Assembly: GCF_001750725.1 (NCBI RefSeq)
Contig: NZ_CP017279.1
Span: 744,001-808,000 of the forward strand
DNA: 64,000 nucleotides
Origin: Enterobacter ludwigii
Lineage (GTDB): Bacteria > Pseudomonadota > Gammaproteobacteria > Enterobacterales > Enterobacteriaceae
Reading direction: 5' to 3'
How positions within the stretch are numbered: the stretch's first letter is position 1; each line of letters begins with the position of its first letter. The translations under genes and the position numbers were made by a program. The notes below the pieces were generated by a model. The model saw nothing but the letters and a program-made list of their open reading frames with translations, had not been told where the DNA came from and did no database searches. Of the stretch, positions 1 to 11,835 are shown one piece after another.

Positions 1-71
1 CCGGGGATACCCGGCGCTGTTGTCCGTTTTAGCAAACAGGCAGGATATGCCTGATACCTGGAGAGCCTTTC
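1..71 (+). other. Intergenic DNA upstream of ftsK
   Basis: No gene begins or ends here. In related genomes lrp lies upstream of ftsK, so this is probably the end of the lrp-ftsK spacer. The last bases hold the ftsK ribosome binding site, GGAGAG at 60-65, six bases before a TTG start. No promoter can be judged from so short a piece. Confidence 0.6.
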
Positions 72-3000
72 TTGAGCCAGGAATACACTGAAGACAAAGA
101 AGTCACATTATCGAAGCTAAGCAGCGGACGTCGTCTCCTCGAGGCTTTGCTGATTGTTATTGCCCTTTTTGCCGTCTGGCTGATGGCAGCCCTACTCAGT
201 TTCAACCCCTCAGATCCCAGCTGGTCACAAACCGCCTGGCATGAGCCTATCCATAACTTAGGCGGTGTTCCCGGCGCCTGGCTTGCAGATACGCTCTTCT
301 TCATTTTCGGGGTGATGGCCTACACCCTTCCCGTCATTATCATTGGCGGATGCTGGTTTGCCTGGCGCCATCGTCAAAACGATGACTATATCGACTATTT
401 CGCGGTGTCGCTGCGCCTGATTGGCGCACTGGCGCTGATCCTCACCTCGTGTGGGCTGGCGGCTATCAACGCCGATGATATCTGGTATTTCGCCTCTGGC
501 GGGGTGATCGGCAGCCTGTTGAGCTCTGCGCTACAGCCCATGCTTCATAGCAGCGGTGGCACGCTTGCTTTGCTCTGCATCTGGGCGGCAGGACTGACGC
601 TGTTCACCGGCTGGTCGTGGGTGAGCATCGCTGAGAAGATCGGCAGCTTTATCCTCACCCTCCTGACCTTCGCCAGCAACCGTACCCGTCGCGACGATAC
701 GTGGGTTGACGAAGATGAATATGAAGATGAGTACGAAGAGGAAGGCGATGCTCCCGTTCAGCGTCGCGAATCTCGTCGTGCCCGCATTATGCGCGGCGCG
801 CTGGCGCGTCGTCAGCGTGTTGCCGAGAAATTTGCCAACCCGCTAGGCCGTAAAACCGATGCGGCGCTCTTCTCCGGCAAACGCATGGATGAAGACGATC
901 AGGTTGAATATCGTGCAGCCGGTGCGGCTGTCGATCCAAACGATGTGCTCTTCTCCGGCAACCGTGCCACGCCGGGAGCGTTTGATGAATACGACCCGCT
1001 GTTAAATGGTCACTCCGTGACCGAGCCGGTCGCTGCAGCGGCCGCCGCCACTACGGCTTCACAGGCGTATGCCGCTCCAGCCGATGCGGTGATGCCTTCA
1101 GCACCGGTTCCACCGCCCGAATCCGCCATTCAGCAACCCCAGGTGGAGTGGCAAACCGCCCCTGGCGTTCATACGCCTGAGCCGGTTATTGCGCCAGAGC
1201 CAGAGAGCTATGTTCCTGTCCAGCAGGAAGCCTGGCAGCAGCCTTATCAGCCGGAGCCGGCATATGAGCCTCAGGGATATCCGCAGTACGCGCAGCCTGC
1301 CGCACAGCCTCATCAGGAGTACGTGCCGGAGCCGGTTGAACCTGAACAGCCATACGTAGCGCCTCAGCCTGAGCCTGACGTGGTGGAAGAGGCGAAACCG
1401 TCTCGTCCGCCATTGTACTATTTTGAAGAGGTTGAAGAGCGGCGTGCCCGCGAGCGTGAACAGCTGGCGGCCTGGTATCAGCCTGTGCCTGAACCGGTGC
1501 AGGAGCCTGTAACCAAAGCACCTTCTGTTTCGGTTCCTCCGGTTGATCCAACGCCTGCCGTTGCACCTGTTGCTGAAAGCGTGAAGCAGGCTACAGCGGC
1601 AGCCGCTGCGGCTGCCCCGGTCTTTAGCCTCGCCACAGGCGGTGCGCCACGTCCACAGGTGAAAGAGGGCATTGGCCCGCAGTTACCTCGCCCAAACCGT
1701 GTTCGCGTGCCAACGCGGCGTGAGCTGGCCTCCTACGGTATCAAGCTCCCTTCTCAGCGTATGGCTGAGGAGAAAGCGCGCGAGAATGAGTATGAAGATG
1801 ACGTTGATGAAATGCATCAGGATGAACTGGCGCGCCAGTTCGCCGCGCAGCAGCATCAGCGCTATGGCGAAGAATACCAGCATGAAGTGCATCATCCGCA
1901 AGACGAAGATGACGCGGCTGAGGCGGAATTAGCGCGCCAGTTCGCGGCCACGCAGCAGCAGCGTTATGCCGGTGAGCAGCCCGCCGGAGCGAATCCGTTC
2001 TCGCTGTCGGATTTTGAATTCTCGCCAATGAAAGATCTGGTTGATGATGGCCCGAGCGAGCCGCTGTTCACGCCGAGCGCGATGCCGGACGCTGAACCGA
2101 CGCGTCCGCAGACTGCGCCAGCGCCGCAGGCGTATGCACAGCCGCAACAACCGGCACTGCAGGCGTATGCACAGCCGCAGCAACCGGCACCGCAGGCGTA
2201 TGCACAGCCGCAACAACCGGCACCGCAGGCGTATGCACAACCGCAGCAACCGGCACCGCAGGCGTATGCACAGCCGCAGCAACCGGCGCCGCAAGCGTAT
2301 GCACAGCCGCAGCAACCGGCGCCGCAGGCTTACGCGCAACCGCAGCAGCCACCACAGCCGCCGCAGTTCCAGCAGCCTCAGGCACAGCCGCAGGAGAGTC
2401 TCATTCACCCGCTGCTGATGCGTAACGGCGACAGCCGTCCGTTGCAGCGTCCAAGCACGCCTCTGCCGTCGCTGGATCTGTTAACCCCACCGCCGGCTGA
2501 AGTCGAGCCGGTCGATACCTTTGCTCTTGAGCAGATGGCTCGTCTGGTGGAAGCGCGTCTGGCGGACTTCCGTATCAAGGCTGATGTGGTCAACTACTCC
2601 CCAGGGCCGGTGATCACTCGCTTCGAACTTAATCTGGCACCAGGCGTAAAAGCCGCGCGTATTTCTAACCTTTCCCGTGACCTGGCGCGTTCTCTGTCGA
2701 CCGTGGCGGTGCGTGTTGTAGAGGTTATTCCGGGTAAACCTTACGTCGGTCTTGAACTGCCGAATAAGAAACGTCAGACCGTTTACCTGCGCGAAGTCCT
2801 GGATAACGCGAAGTTCCGTGACAACCCGTCACCGCTGAGCGTGGTTCTGGGTAAAGATATTGCGGGCGAGCCGGTGGTGGCCGATCTGGCAAAAATGCCT
2901 CACCTGCTGGTGGCAGGTACCACCGGCTCCGGTAAATCCGTCGGTGTGAACGCCATGATCCTCAGCATGCTCTATAAAGCGCAGCCGGAAGATGTTCGTT

Positions 3001-3935
3001 TCATCATGATCGACCCGAAAATGCTGGAACTGTCGGTCTATGAAGGTATCCCGCATCTGCTGACAGAAGTGGTTACCGACATGAAAGACGCGGCCAATGC
3101 CCTGCGCTGGAGCGTTAATGAGATGGAGCGTCGCTACAAGCTGATGTCTGCGCTGGGCGTGCGTAACCTTGCCGGTTATAACGAGAAAATCGCCGAGGCG
3201 GCACGGATGGGTCGTCCGATTCCGGACCCTTACTGGAAACCGGGCGACAGCATGGATGCCCAACATCCGGTGCTGGAAAAACTGCCTTACATCGTCGTGC
3301 TGGTGGATGAATTCGCTGACCTGATGATGACCGTCGGTAAAAAAGTGGAAGAGCTGATTGCACGTCTGGCGCAAAAAGCGCGTGCGGCCGGCATCCACCT
3401 GGTTCTGGCGACGCAGCGTCCGTCTGTGGACGTTATTACGGGTCTGATCAAAGCGAACATTCCAACCCGTATCGCGTTTACCGTATCGAGCAAAATTGAC
3501 TCGCGTACTATTCTCGACCAGGGTGGCGCGGAGTCGCTGCTGGGTATGGGGGACATGCTTTACTCTGGCCCGAACTCCACCTCTCCGGTGCGTGTTCACG
3601 GCGCATTTGTTCGCGACCAGGAAGTTCACGCCGTGGTGCAGGACTGGAAAGCGCGCGGTCGTCCGCAATATGTTGATGGCATTACCTCCGACAGCGAAAG
3701 CGAAGGCGGCGGTGGTGGCCTGGACGGCGGCGAGGAGCTGGATCCGTTATTCGACCAGGCGGTTAACTTCGTCACCGAAAAACGTAAAGCCTCTATCTCG
3801 GGTGTGCAGCGTCAGTTCCGCATCGGCTACAACCGCGCAGCGCGCATCATCGAGCAGATGGAAGCGCAGGGCATTGTGAGCGAGCAGGGGCACAACGGTA
3901 ACCGTGAGGTGCTGGCACCGCCGCCGTTTGATTAA
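72..3935 (+). CDS. ftsK: DNA translocase FtsK
   Basis: Septal DNA pump that moves chromosome ends across the closing division site and activates XerCD recombination at dif. The 1287 residues show an N-terminal membrane region with about four hydrophobic segments (roughly 22-180), an acidic then Pro/Gln-rich linker (about 200-830), and a RecA-like motor with Walker A GTTGSGKS at 949-956 and Walker [10 protein letters not shown] near 1075-1083. A C-terminal winged-helix gamma domain (about 1215-1287) would read KOPS sequences. The start is TTG at 72, as in E. coli, because the protein begins [11 protein letters not shown] and GGAGAG sits just upstream. E. coli FtsK is about 1329 residues; the difference falls in the linker, which carries a seven-copy 11-residue repeat and two [12 protein letters not shown] motifs. 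Confidence 0.98.
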   Translation: MSQEYTEDKEVTLSKLSSGRRLLEALLIVIALFAVWLMAALLSFNPSDPSWSQTAWHEPIHNLGGVPGAWLADTLFFIFGVMAYTLPVIIIGGCWFAWRHRQNDDYIDYFAVSLRLIGALALILTSCGLAAINADDIWYFASGGVIGSLLSSALQPMLHSSGGTLALLCIWAAGLTLFTGWSWVSIAEKIGSFILTLLTFASNRTRRDDTWVDEDEYEDEYEEEGDAPVQRRESRRARIMRGALARRQRVAEKFANPLGRKTDAALFSGKRMDEDDQVEYRAAGAAVDPNDVLFSGNRATPGAFDEYDPLLNGHSVTEPVAAAAAATTASQAYAAPADAVMPSAPVPPPESAIQQPQVEWQTAPGVHTPEPVIAPEPESYVPVQQEAWQQPYQPEPAYEPQGYPQYAQPAAQPHQEYVPEPVEPEQPYVAPQPEPDVVEEAKPSRPPLYYFEEVEERRAREREQLAAWYQPVPEPVQEPVTKAPSVSVPPVDPTPAVAPVAESVKQATAAAAAAAPVFSLATGGAPRPQVKEGIGPQLPRPNRVRVPTRRELASYGIKLPSQRMAEEKARENEYEDDVDEMHQDELARQFAAQQHQRYGEEYQHEVHHPQDEDDAAEAELARQFAATQQQRYAGEQPAGANPFSLSDFEFSPMKDLVDDGPSEPLFTPSAMPDAEPTRPQTAPAPQAYAQPQQPALQAYAQPQQPAPQAYAQPQQPAPQAYAQPQQPAPQAYAQPQQPAPQAYAQPQQPAPQAYAQPQQPPQPPQFQQPQAQPQESLIHPLLMRNGDSRPLQRPSTPLPSLDLLTPPPAEVEPVDTFALEQMARLVEARLADFRIKADVVNYSPGPVITRFELNLAPGVKAARISNLSRDLARSLSTVAVRVVEVIPGKPYVGLELPNKKRQTVYLREVLDNAKFRDNPSPLSVVLGKDIAGEPVVADLAKMPHLLVAGTTGSGKSVGVNAMILSMLYKAQPEDVRFIMIDPKMLELSVYEGIPHLLTEVVTDMKDAANALRWSVNEMERRYKLMSALGVRNLAGYNEKIAEAARMGRPIPDPYWKPGDSMDAQHPVLEKLPYIVVLVDEFADLMMTVGKKVEELIARLAQKARAAGIHLVLATQRPSVDVITGLIKANIPTRIAFTVSSKIDSRTILDQGGAESLLGMGDMLYSGPNSTSPVRVHGAFVRDQEVHAVVQDWKARGRPQYVDGITSDSESEGGGGGLDGGEELDPLFDQAVNFVTEKRKASISGVQRQFRIGYNRAARIIEQMEAQGIVSEQGHNGNREVLAPPPFD
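2124..2354 (+). repeat. Seven-copy 33-bp tandem repeat inside ftsK
   Basis: Seven head-to-tail 33-bp units each encode [11 protein letters not shown] or a near variant; the second starts with Leu and the last ends with Pro. Differences between units are mostly synonymous third-base changes. The array lies in the linker of FtsK and stays in frame, so gain or loss of units would change linker length without breaking the protein. There are no spacers, so it is not a CRISPR array. Confidence 0.95.
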
Positions 3936-3992
3936 CCTTCAGTGATTGCAAAGAAGGGTAAATCAGCCAAAATTAAGCATTTTCTTCTGTCG

Positions 3993-4008
3993 CCTGCCTT
4001 CGGGCAGG
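3993..4008 (+). other. UUCG-loop hairpin between ftsK and lolA
   Basis: CCTGCC and GGCAGG flank a TTCG loop, giving a short, very stable RNA hairpin. No T-run follows, so it is unlikely to be a full terminator. It may stabilise an mRNA end or reduce readthrough into lolA. Confidence 0.5.
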
Positions 4009-4062
4009 TACACAATAGAGGGCAGAACCCCATATCGGGATGACGTATTTTAAGGAATAACA

Positions 4063-4677
4063 ATGAAAAAAATCGCAATCGCCTGTGCATTACTCACCAG
4101 TTTTGTCGCCAGCAGCGTCTGGGCTGATGCGGCAAGCGACCTTAAAAGCCGACTGGATAAAGTGAGCAGTTTCCACGCCAGCTTCACGCAAAAAGTGACT
4201 GACGGCAGTGGCAATGCGGTGCAGGAAGGTCAGGGGGATTTGTGGGTAAAACGCCCGAATCTGTTTAACTGGCATATGACTCAGCCGGATGAGAGCATCC
4301 TGGTTTCTGACGGTAAGACCCTGTGGTTCTACAACCCGTTTGTCGAGCAGGCTACCGCGACCTGGCTGAAAGACGCGACCAGCAATACGCCTTTCATGCT
4401 GATTGCGCGTAACCAGTCCAGCGACTGGCAGCAGTACAATATCAAACAGAATGGTGATGAGTTTGTTCTGACGCCGAAAGGCAGCAATGGCAACCTGAAA
4501 CAGTTCACCATCAACGTGAGCACCAACGGAACCATCAATCAGTTTGGTGCGGTTGAGCAGGACGACCAGCGTAGCAGCTACCAGCTCAAGACCCAGCAAA
4601 ACGGCGCGGTTGACGCGTCTAAATTCACCTTTACCCCGCCGCAGGGCGTAACGGTGGACGATCAGCGCAACAAGTAA
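4063..4677 (+). CDS. lolA: Outer-membrane lipoprotein carrier LolA
   Basis: Periplasmic chaperone that takes lipoproteins from the LolCDE transporter and passes them to LolB at the outer membrane. The 204 residues start with a clear Sec signal peptide ([20 protein letters not shown], with likely cleavage after Ala21 before DAASDL). The mature part has the alternating hydrophobic pattern of the LolA half-barrel. Length is within one residue of the E. coli protein. AAGGA at 4051-4055 is the ribosome binding site. rarA begins nine bases after its stop codon, so the two genes are probably co-transcribed. Confidence 0.96.
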   Translation: MKKIAIACALLTSFVASSVWADAASDLKSRLDKVSSFHASFTQKVTDGSGNAVQEGQGDLWVKRPNLFNWHMTQPDESILVSDGKTLWFYNPFVEQATATWLKDATSNTPFMLIARNQSSDWQQYNIKQNGDEFVLTPKGSNGNLKQFTINVSTNGTINQFGAVEQDDQRSSYQLKTQQNGAVDASKFTFTPPQGVTVDDQRNK

Positions 4678-4686
4678 GAGGCATGA

Positions 4687-6030
4687 GTGAGCAATCTGTC
4701 GCTCGATTTTTCTGAGAATGCGTTTCAACCTCTGGCCGCTCGTATGCGGCCAGAAAATTTAGCGCAGTACATCGGCCAGCAACACCTGCTGGCTGCGGGG
4801 AAACCCTTGCCGCGTGCTATTGAGGCCGGGCATCTGCACTCCATGATCCTCTGGGGCCCACCCGGTACAGGCAAAACCACGCTCGCGGAAGTTATCGCCC
4901 GCTATGCTAACGCGGATGTCGAGCGCATCTCGGCGGTCACGTCCGGCGTGAAGGAGATCCGCGAGGCGATTGAACGTGCGCGGCAAAACCGCAATGCCGG
5001 GCGACGTACCATTCTCTTTGTCGACGAAGTTCACCGTTTCAATAAAAGCCAGCAGGATGCTTTCCTGCCGCACATTGAAGACGGCACCATTTTCTTCATC
5101 GGTGCCACCACCGAAAACCCGTCGTTTGAGCTCAATTCCGCACTGCTTTCCCGTGCACGTGTTTACCTGCTCAAATCCCTGACCGTGGAGGATATTGAAC
5201 AGGTTCTCACGCAGGCGATGAACGATAACGCGCGCGGCTACGGCGGGCAGGATATCGTTCTGCCTGACGACACGCGCCGGGCGATCGCTGAACTGGTTAA
5301 CGGCGACGCCCGCCGGGCACTCAATACGCTGGAAATGATGGCCGATATGGCCGAACTGGATGCGTCCGGCAAACGGGTACTGAAACCGGCGTTGCTCACC
5401 GAAATCGCCGGGGAGCGCAGCGCGCGTTTCGACAATAAAGGCGATCGGTTTTACGATCTAATTTCGGCACTGCATAAGTCCGTGCGCGGCAGCGCGCCCG
5501 ATGCGGCGCTTTACTGGTATGCCCGCATTATCACCGCCGGTGGCGATCCGCTGTATGTGGCCCGTCGCTGCCTGGCGATTGCCTCTGAAGATGTCGGGAA
5601 TGCCGACCCGCGCGCCATGCAGGTGGCTATTTCGGCCTGGGACTGCTTTACCCGCGTCGGGCCTGCTGAAGGCGAGCGTGCTATCGCTCAGGCGATTGTT
5701 TATCTGGCCTGCGCACCGAAAAGTAACGCTGTCTATACCGCCTTTAAAGCGGCCATGTCCGACGCTCGTGAACGTCCGGATTATGACGTGCCGGTTCATC
5801 TGCGCAATGCGCCGACCAAACTGATGAAAGAGATGGGGTATGGGCAGGAATACCGCTACGCCCACGACGAACCCAATGCCTACGCCGCCGGGGAGGAATA
5901 TTTCCCGCAGGAGATGGCACAAACCCGCTATTATCACCCCACAAACAGAGGTCTTGAAGGCAAGATTGGCGAAAAGCTCGCCTGGCTCGCCGAACAGGAT
6001 CAAAATAGCCCTATAAAACGCTACCGTTAG
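4687..6030 (+). CDS. rarA: Replication-associated recombination protein RarA (MgsA)
   Basis: AAA+ clamp-loader-like ATPase that acts at stalled replication forks with SSB. The 447 residues match the family's length. Walker A is GPPGTGKT at 57-64 and Walker B is FVDEVH at 111-116; the sensor region includes [12 protein letters not shown] and the C-terminal half is the helical tetramerisation part. The start is GTG at 4687, giving MSNLSLDF as in E. coli. The ATG at 4683 is in another frame and stops after a few codons. The nine-base gap to lolA and a ribosome binding site lying in the lolA stop region suggest translational coupling. Confidence 0.96.
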   Translation: MSNLSLDFSENAFQPLAARMRPENLAQYIGQQHLLAAGKPLPRAIEAGHLHSMILWGPPGTGKTTLAEVIARYANADVERISAVTSGVKEIREAIERARQNRNAGRRTILFVDEVHRFNKSQQDAFLPHIEDGTIFFIGATTENPSFELNSALLSRARVYLLKSLTVEDIEQVLTQAMNDNARGYGGQDIVLPDDTRRAIAELVNGDARRALNTLEMMADMAELDASGKRVLKPALLTEIAGERSARFDNKGDRFYDLISALHKSVRGSAPDAALYWYARIITAGGDPLYVARRCLAIASEDVGNADPRAMQVAISAWDCFTRVGPAEGERAIAQAIVYLACAPKSNAVYTAFKAAMSDARERPDYDVPVHLRNAPTKLMKEMGYGQEYRYAHDEPNAYAAGEEYFPQEMAQTRYYHPTNRGLEGKIGEKLAWLAEQDQNSPIKRYR

Positions 6031-6101
6031 TGCGATCGTTGCGGTAATGTTGGCAATGTATCCCTGTGGCCGCAGGCTGTGGTCACATTTTCCTATTTTA
6101 A

Positions 6102-7415
<1,314 letters not shown>

Positions 7416-7431
7416 TGATTTGACGTGAAAC

Positions 7432-7458
7432 AAAAAAGCGCCTCAGGGCGCTTTTTTT
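7432..7458 (+). terminator. serS Rho-independent terminator
   Basis: An A-run leads into GCGCC, loop TCAG, GGCGC and a run of seven T. It lies 16 bases after the serS stop codon. Confidence 0.93.
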
Positions 7459-7469
7459 ATACCTTAGAA

Positions 7470-7518
7470 TTGATACGACGCAATAACCCCTCCCTCCAAA
7501 GTAGTAATACTCCTCCGA
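7470..7518 (+). promoter_or_regulatory. dmsABC promoter with class II FNR site
   Basis: TTGAT-ACGA-CGCAA at 7470-7483 resembles the FNR box TTGAT-N4-ATCAA; the second half-site is imperfect. TAATAC at 7505-7510 fits a -10 element. The implied start, about 7517-7518, puts the FNR box centre close to -41.5, the position for class II activation. TACTCCT at 7508-7514 matches the NarL heptamer consensus and overlaps the -10, which fits the nitrate repression known for E. coli dms. Binding by either regulator is inferred. Confidence 0.75.
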
Positions 7519-7626
7519 ATGAAAGTCAGCATAAAAAACCAATAACGAAGTTATTCGTTATATATAAAACTATATAGCGGCATATGCCGCCTCTCTTTTC
7601 TTTGTGAGCAACCAAAGTGAGTCTCT

Positions 7627-10068
7627 ATGAAAATCAAAGCGCCTGAAGCGTTAATGGCTGCCGAGGTCACTCGCCGTGGGTTGATGAAAACCACGGCAAT
7701 TGGTGGTCTGGCCGTTGCCAGCAGCGCCTTTACGCTCCCTTTTTCTCGTCTGGTGTCGGCGGCGGATGCACTGTCCCCGACCACCCCGGAAAAAGTGGTG
7801 TGGAGTGCCTGTACCGTAAACTGCGGTAGCCGTTGTCCACTGCGTATGCATGTGGTGGATGGTGAGATTAAATATGTCGAAACCGATAATACCGGGGACG
7901 ATAACTACGAGGGGTTACATCAGGTCCGCGCCTGCCTGCGCGGCCGTTCAATGCGTCGTCGCGTTTATAACCCGGACCGCCTGAAGTACCCGATGAAACG
8001 CGTTGGCAAGCGTGGAGAAGGGAAGTTCGAGCGCATTAGCTGGGATGAAGCCTACGACATCATCGCGACGAACATGCAGCGTCTGATCAAAGACTACGGC
8101 AACGAATCCATCTATCTGAACTATGGCACCGGGACGCTCGGCGGCACGCTGACCCGCTCCTGGCCACCGGGAAAAACGCTGGTGGCCCGTCTGATGAACT
8201 GCTGCGGCGGTTATCTGAACCATTATGGCGACTACTCTTCGGCGCAGATTGCCGCCGGTCTGAACTACACCTACGGTGGCTGGGCAGACGGTAACAGCCC
8301 GTCTGATATCGAAAACAGTAAGCTGGTGGTGCTGTTCGGCAACAACCCGGGTGAAACGCGCATGAGCGGTGGCGGGGTAACGTACTACCTCGAACAGGCG
8401 CGCGCCAAATCGAATGCCCGCATGATTATTATCGACCCGCGCTATACCGACACCGGAGCAGGGCGTGAAGATGAGTGGATCCCGATTCGTCCTGGCACCG
8501 ATGCTGCGCTGGTCTCCGCGCTGGCGTGGGTGATGATCACTGAAAATCTGGTCGATCAGCCGTTCCTCGATAAATACTGCGTCGGTTATGACGAGAAAAC
8601 ATTGCCAGCCAGCGCGCCGGCTAATGGCCACTATAAGGCCTATATTCTCGGTCAGGGCAGCGACGGTATTGCCAAAACGCCGGAATGGGCGTCCACCATC
8701 ACGGGAATTCCGGTAGACCGTATTGTTCAACTGGCACGCGAGATTGGCTCGGCTAAACCGGCCTATATTAGTCAGGGCTGGGGTCCACAGCGTCATGCGA
8801 ACGGTGAAATTGCCACCCGTGCCATTTCGATGCTCGCCATTCTGACGGGTAACGTAGGCATTCATGGCGGTAACACGGGTGCGCGTGAAGGCTCCTATGA
8901 AGTGCCGTTTGAACGTATGCCGACGCTGGAAAACCCGGTTCAGACCAGTATCTCCATGTTTATGTGGACTGATGCCATTGAACGCGGCCCGGAAATGACT
9001 GCGCTGCGTGACGGCGTGCGGGGTAAGGACAAACTGGATGTCCCGATCAAGATGATCTGGAACTACGCCGGAAACTGTCTCATCAACCAGCACTCTGAAA
9101 TTAACCGCACCCATGAAATCCTGCAGGATGACAAGAAGTGCGAGATGATTGTGGTGATCGACTGCCACATGACATCTTCGGCAAAATATGCCGATATTAT
9201 TCTCCCGGACTGCACGGCCTCTGAGCAGATGGATTTCGCGCTGGATGCCTCCTGCGGCAACATGTCCTACGTCATCTTTACCGATCAGGCCATTAAACCT
9301 CGCTTTGAGTGCAAAACCATCTATGAGATGACCTCTGAGCTGGCGAAACGTCTTGGCGTTGAGCAGCAATTTACCGAGGGGCGCACGCAGGAAGGGTGGA
9401 TGCGCCATCTGCATGAACTCTCCCGCAAAGCGATCCCTGACCTCCCGGATTTCGATACCTTCCGTGAGCAGGGGATGTACAAACAGCGTGATCCGGAAGG
9501 CCACCACGTGGCGTACAAAGCTTTCCGTGACGATCCGCAGGCCAATCCGCTGACCACGCCATCGGGCAAAATTGAAATTTACTCAGAAGAGCTGGCAAAA
9601 ATTGCCTCAACCTGGGAGTTGCCGGAAGGGGATGTTATCGATCCGCTGCCGATCTACACGCCGGGCTTTGAAAACTACAACGATCCGCTGACCGCGAAAT
9701 TCCCGCTGCAGTTGACCGGCTTCCACTACAAAGCGCGTGTTCACTCTACCTATGGCAACGTCGACGTACTGAAAGCTGCCTGCCGTCAGGAGATGTGGAT
9801 TAACCCGATGGATGCCAAAGCCCGTGGGATCAGCAATGGCGACCGCGTGCGCATCTTTAACGGTCGCGGTGAGGTACACATTGAAGCCAAGGTGACTCCG
9901 CGCATGATGCCTGGCGTTGTCGCGCTGGGGGAAGGGGCCTGGTATAGCCCGGATGCGAATCGCATCGACCAGGCAGGCAGTATTAACGTACTGACCACGC
10001 AGCGTCCGTCGCCACTGGCGAAGGGCAACCCGTCCCACACGAACCTTGTTCAGGTTGAAAAGGTGTAA
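7627..10068 (+). CDS. dmsA: Anaerobic dimethyl sulfoxide reductase, catalytic subunit A
   Basis: Molybdopterin enzyme that reduces DMSO and amine N-oxides as terminal electron acceptors during anaerobic respiration. The 813 residues open with a twin-arginine leader (TRRGLMK at 15-21, then a hydrophobic stretch, likely cut near Ala45). An [4Fe-4S] motif uses Cys62, Cys66, Cys70 and Cys103. The serine of GDYSS near 204 is where this family binds molybdenum. The C-terminal part is the dinucleotide-binding domain. The start at 7627 gives a leader of normal length, although its ribosome binding site is weak. First gene of dmsABC; AAGGAG after its stop serves dmsB. Confidence 0.96.
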   Translation: MKIKAPEALMAAEVTRRGLMKTTAIGGLAVASSAFTLPFSRLVSAADALSPTTPEKVVWSACTVNCGSRCPLRMHVVDGEIKYVETDNTGDDNYEGLHQVRACLRGRSMRRRVYNPDRLKYPMKRVGKRGEGKFERISWDEAYDIIATNMQRLIKDYGNESIYLNYGTGTLGGTLTRSWPPGKTLVARLMNCCGGYLNHYGDYSSAQIAAGLNYTYGGWADGNSPSDIENSKLVVLFGNNPGETRMSGGGVTYYLEQARAKSNARMIIIDPRYTDTGAGREDEWIPIRPGTDAALVSALAWVMITENLVDQPFLDKYCVGYDEKTLPASAPANGHYKAYILGQGSDGIAKTPEWASTITGIPVDRIVQLAREIGSAKPAYISQGWGPQRHANGEIATRAISMLAILTGNVGIHGGNTGAREGSYEVPFERMPTLENPVQTSISMFMWTDAIERGPEMTALRDGVRGKDKLDVPIKMIWNYAGNCLINQHSEINRTHEILQDDKKCEMIVVIDCHMTSSAKYADIILPDCTASEQMDFALDASCGNMSYVIFTDQAIKPRFECKTIYEMTSELAKRLGVEQQFTEGRTQEGWMRHLHELSRKAIPDLPDFDTFREQGMYKQRDPEGHHVAYKAFRDDPQANPLTTPSGKIEIYSEELAKIASTWELPEGDVIDPLPIYTPGFENYNDPLTAKFPLQLTGFHYKARVHSTYGNVDVLKAACRQEMWINPMDAKARGISNGDRVRIFNGRGEVHIEAKVTPRMMPGVVALGEGAWYSPDANRIDQAGSINVLTTQRPSPLAKGNPSHTNLVQVEKV

Positions 10069-10078
10069 GGAGTAACCG

Positions 10079-10696
10079 ATGACAACCCAGTATGGATTTT
10101 TTATTGATTCCAGCCGCTGCACCGGGTGCAAAACCTGCGAGCTCGCCTGCAAGGATTACAAAGATTTAACCCCGGACGTCAGCTTCCGCCGTATTTACGA
10201 ATACGCGGGCGGTGACTGGCAGGAAGACAACGGTGTCTGGCACCAGAACGTGTTTGCCTACTACCTGTCGATTGCCTGCAACCACTGCGAAGACCCGGCC
10301 TGCACCAAGGTCTGCCCGAGCGGGGCGATGCACAAGCGTGACGACGGGTTTGTGGTGGTGGATGAAGATGTCTGCATCGGCTGTCGCTACTGCCACATGG
10401 CCTGTCCGTACGGTGCCCCGCAGTACAACGCCGCCAAAGGGCATATGACCAAGTGCGACGGCTGCCACACCCGCGTAGCAGACGGCAAAAAGCCGATCTG
10501 CGTGGAGTCCTGTCCGCTGCGTGCGCTGGACTTCGGTCCTATCGACGAGCTGCGTAAAAAACATGGTCAGCTGGCGGCCGTCGCGCCGCTGCCGTCCGCG
10601 CACTTCACGAAGCCGAGCATCGTGATTAAACCTAACGCCAACAGCCGCCCGACAGGGGATACCACCGGCTACCTGGCAAACCCGAAGGAGGTGTGA
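10079..10696 (+). CDS. dmsB: Dimethyl sulfoxide reductase iron-sulfur subunit B
   Basis: Electron-transfer subunit that carries electrons from the membrane quinol site in DmsC to the molybdenum site in DmsA. The 205 residues equal the E. coli length. Four ferredoxin-type clusters are visible as cysteine groups: CTGCKTCELAC, CNHCEDPACTKVC, CIGCRYCHMAC, and CDGC with a later CVESC. There is no signal peptide, as expected for a subunit exported bound to DmsA. It starts 10 bases after dmsA with a strong AAGGAG and ends one base before the dmsC ATG. Confidence 0.97.
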   Translation: MTTQYGFFIDSSRCTGCKTCELACKDYKDLTPDVSFRRIYEYAGGDWQEDNGVWHQNVFAYYLSIACNHCEDPACTKVCPSGAMHKRDDGFVVVDEDVCIGCRYCHMACPYGAPQYNAAKGHMTKCDGCHTRVADGKKPICVESCPLRALDFGPIDELRKKHGQLAAVAPLPSAHFTKPSIVIKPNANSRPTGDTTGYLANPKEV

Positions 10697-10697
10697 G

Positions 10698-11561
10698 ATG
10701 GGAAGTGGATGGCATGAATGGCCGCTGATGATCTTCACGGTCTTTGGGCAGTGTGTGGCGGGCGGTTTTATTGTCCTCGCGCTGGCGCTGCTGAAAGGGA
10801 ATCTCACTGCTGAGCAACAACAACGTTTAGTGTTGAGTATGTTTGGCCTGTGGGTGCTGATGGGAATTGGCTTTATTGCCTCTACGCTGCACCTCGGCTC
10901 GCCAATGCGCGCGTTCAACTCCCTGAACCGGGTGGGCGCGTCGTCACTCAGTAATGAAATCGCCAGCGGTGCGATCTTCTTTGCTGTGGGTGGGCTGGGT
11001 TGGCTGCTGGCAGCACTGAAGAAATTGCCGGCAGGGCTGCGCAGCGTGTGGCTGATTGTCACGATGGTGCTGGGCGTGGTGTTTGTGTGGATGATGGTGC
11101 GGGTCTATAACACCATCGACACCGTGCCGACCTGGTACAGCATCTGGACGCCGATGAGCTTCTTCCTGACGCTGTTTATTGGTGGGCCGCTTCTTGGCTT
11201 CATGCTGCTGCGCGTCGCGGGTGTTGACGGTTGGGCGATGCGTTTGCTGCCTGTCGTTTCACTGCTGGCGCTGGTGGTGAGCGCAGTCGTCACCCTGATG
11301 CAGGGCGCGGAGCTGGCAACCATTCACAGCTCTGTTCAGCAGGCGTCTGCCCTGGTGCCGGCATACGGCTCGCTGATGGCCTGGCGCGTGGTCCTGCTGG
11401 TGGCGGCACTGGTGTGCTGGATTGTGCCTCAGCTTAAGGGGTATCAACCCGCGTTGCCGCTCCTGTCACTGGCTTTTGTGCTGGTCCTCGCAGGTGAACT
11501 GATCGGCCGCGGTGTGTTCTACGGTTTGCATATGACCGTAGGTATGGCCGTCGCCAGTTAA
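10698..11561 (+). CDS. dmsC: Dimethyl sulfoxide reductase membrane anchor subunit C
   Basis: Integral membrane anchor that oxidises menaquinol and holds DmsAB at the inner membrane. The 287 residues contain about eight hydrophobic segments separated by short loops, and the HLGSPMRAFNSL stretch near 60 is typical of the DmsC family. AAGGAGGTG overlaps the end of dmsB. One base separates the dmsB stop from this ATG, so translation is coupled. The operon ends at a clear terminator 20 bases downstream. Confidence 0.96.
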   Translation: MGSGWHEWPLMIFTVFGQCVAGGFIVLALALLKGNLTAEQQQRLVLSMFGLWVLMGIGFIASTLHLGSPMRAFNSLNRVGASSLSNEIASGAIFFAVGGLGWLLAALKKLPAGLRSVWLIVTMVLGVVFVWMMVRVYNTIDTVPTWYSIWTPMSFFLTLFIGGPLLGFMLLRVAGVDGWAMRLLPVVSLLALVVSAVVTLMQGAELATIHSSVQQASALVPAYGSLMAWRVVLLVAALVCWIVPQLKGYQPALPLLSLAFVLVLAGELIGRGVFYGLHMTVGMAVAS

Positions 11562-11580
11562 CGTTGCCGTGGGTGAGATA

Positions 11581-11609
11581 AAGCCGGGACGGAGCGCCCG
11601 GCTTTTTTT
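11581..11609 (+). terminator. dmsABC terminator
   Basis: AAGCCGGG and CCCGGCTT form an eight-base-pair stem around an eight-base loop, followed by T at 11603-11609. Confidence 0.93.
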
Positions 11610-11770
11610 ATTTTAATCATGAAATTTTTCGACTGACGTTTTGTTTTCACTTCGGGCATTAATAAATAAAAACAGATACATAATTCATATCTATAGCAGG
11701 CGTTGCATTAGCAGGATAAGTTTTTTAAATCGACAGGGAACATATCGTGCGTGGCGGTGAAATCAGTGGA

Positions 11771-11798
11771 TTGACTTTGTTTTTGCCAGTGGCATGAT
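11771..11798 (+). promoter_or_regulatory. Candidate ycaD promoter
   Basis: TTGACT at 11771-11776 and CATGAT at 11793-11798 are 16 bases apart and lie 38 bases before the ycaD start. The rest of the 11610-11835 spacer is AT-rich. In E. coli ycaC occupies the region between dmsC and ycaD; no remnant of it is visible here. Confidence 0.45.
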
Positions 11799-11835
11799 GC
11801 GCACGAAATCTGAACTTCCTCACGGTTTTTAATCC

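Noticed and set aside
2124..2354. Repeat array considered as CRISPR
   Set aside because: The units are contiguous with no spacers and encode an in-frame peptide repeat within FtsK.
7948..9507. 519-codon minus-strand frame opposite dmsA
   Set aside because: Antisense shadow of a well-supported gene; low-likelihood composition rich in Arg, His and Val and no regulatory signals.
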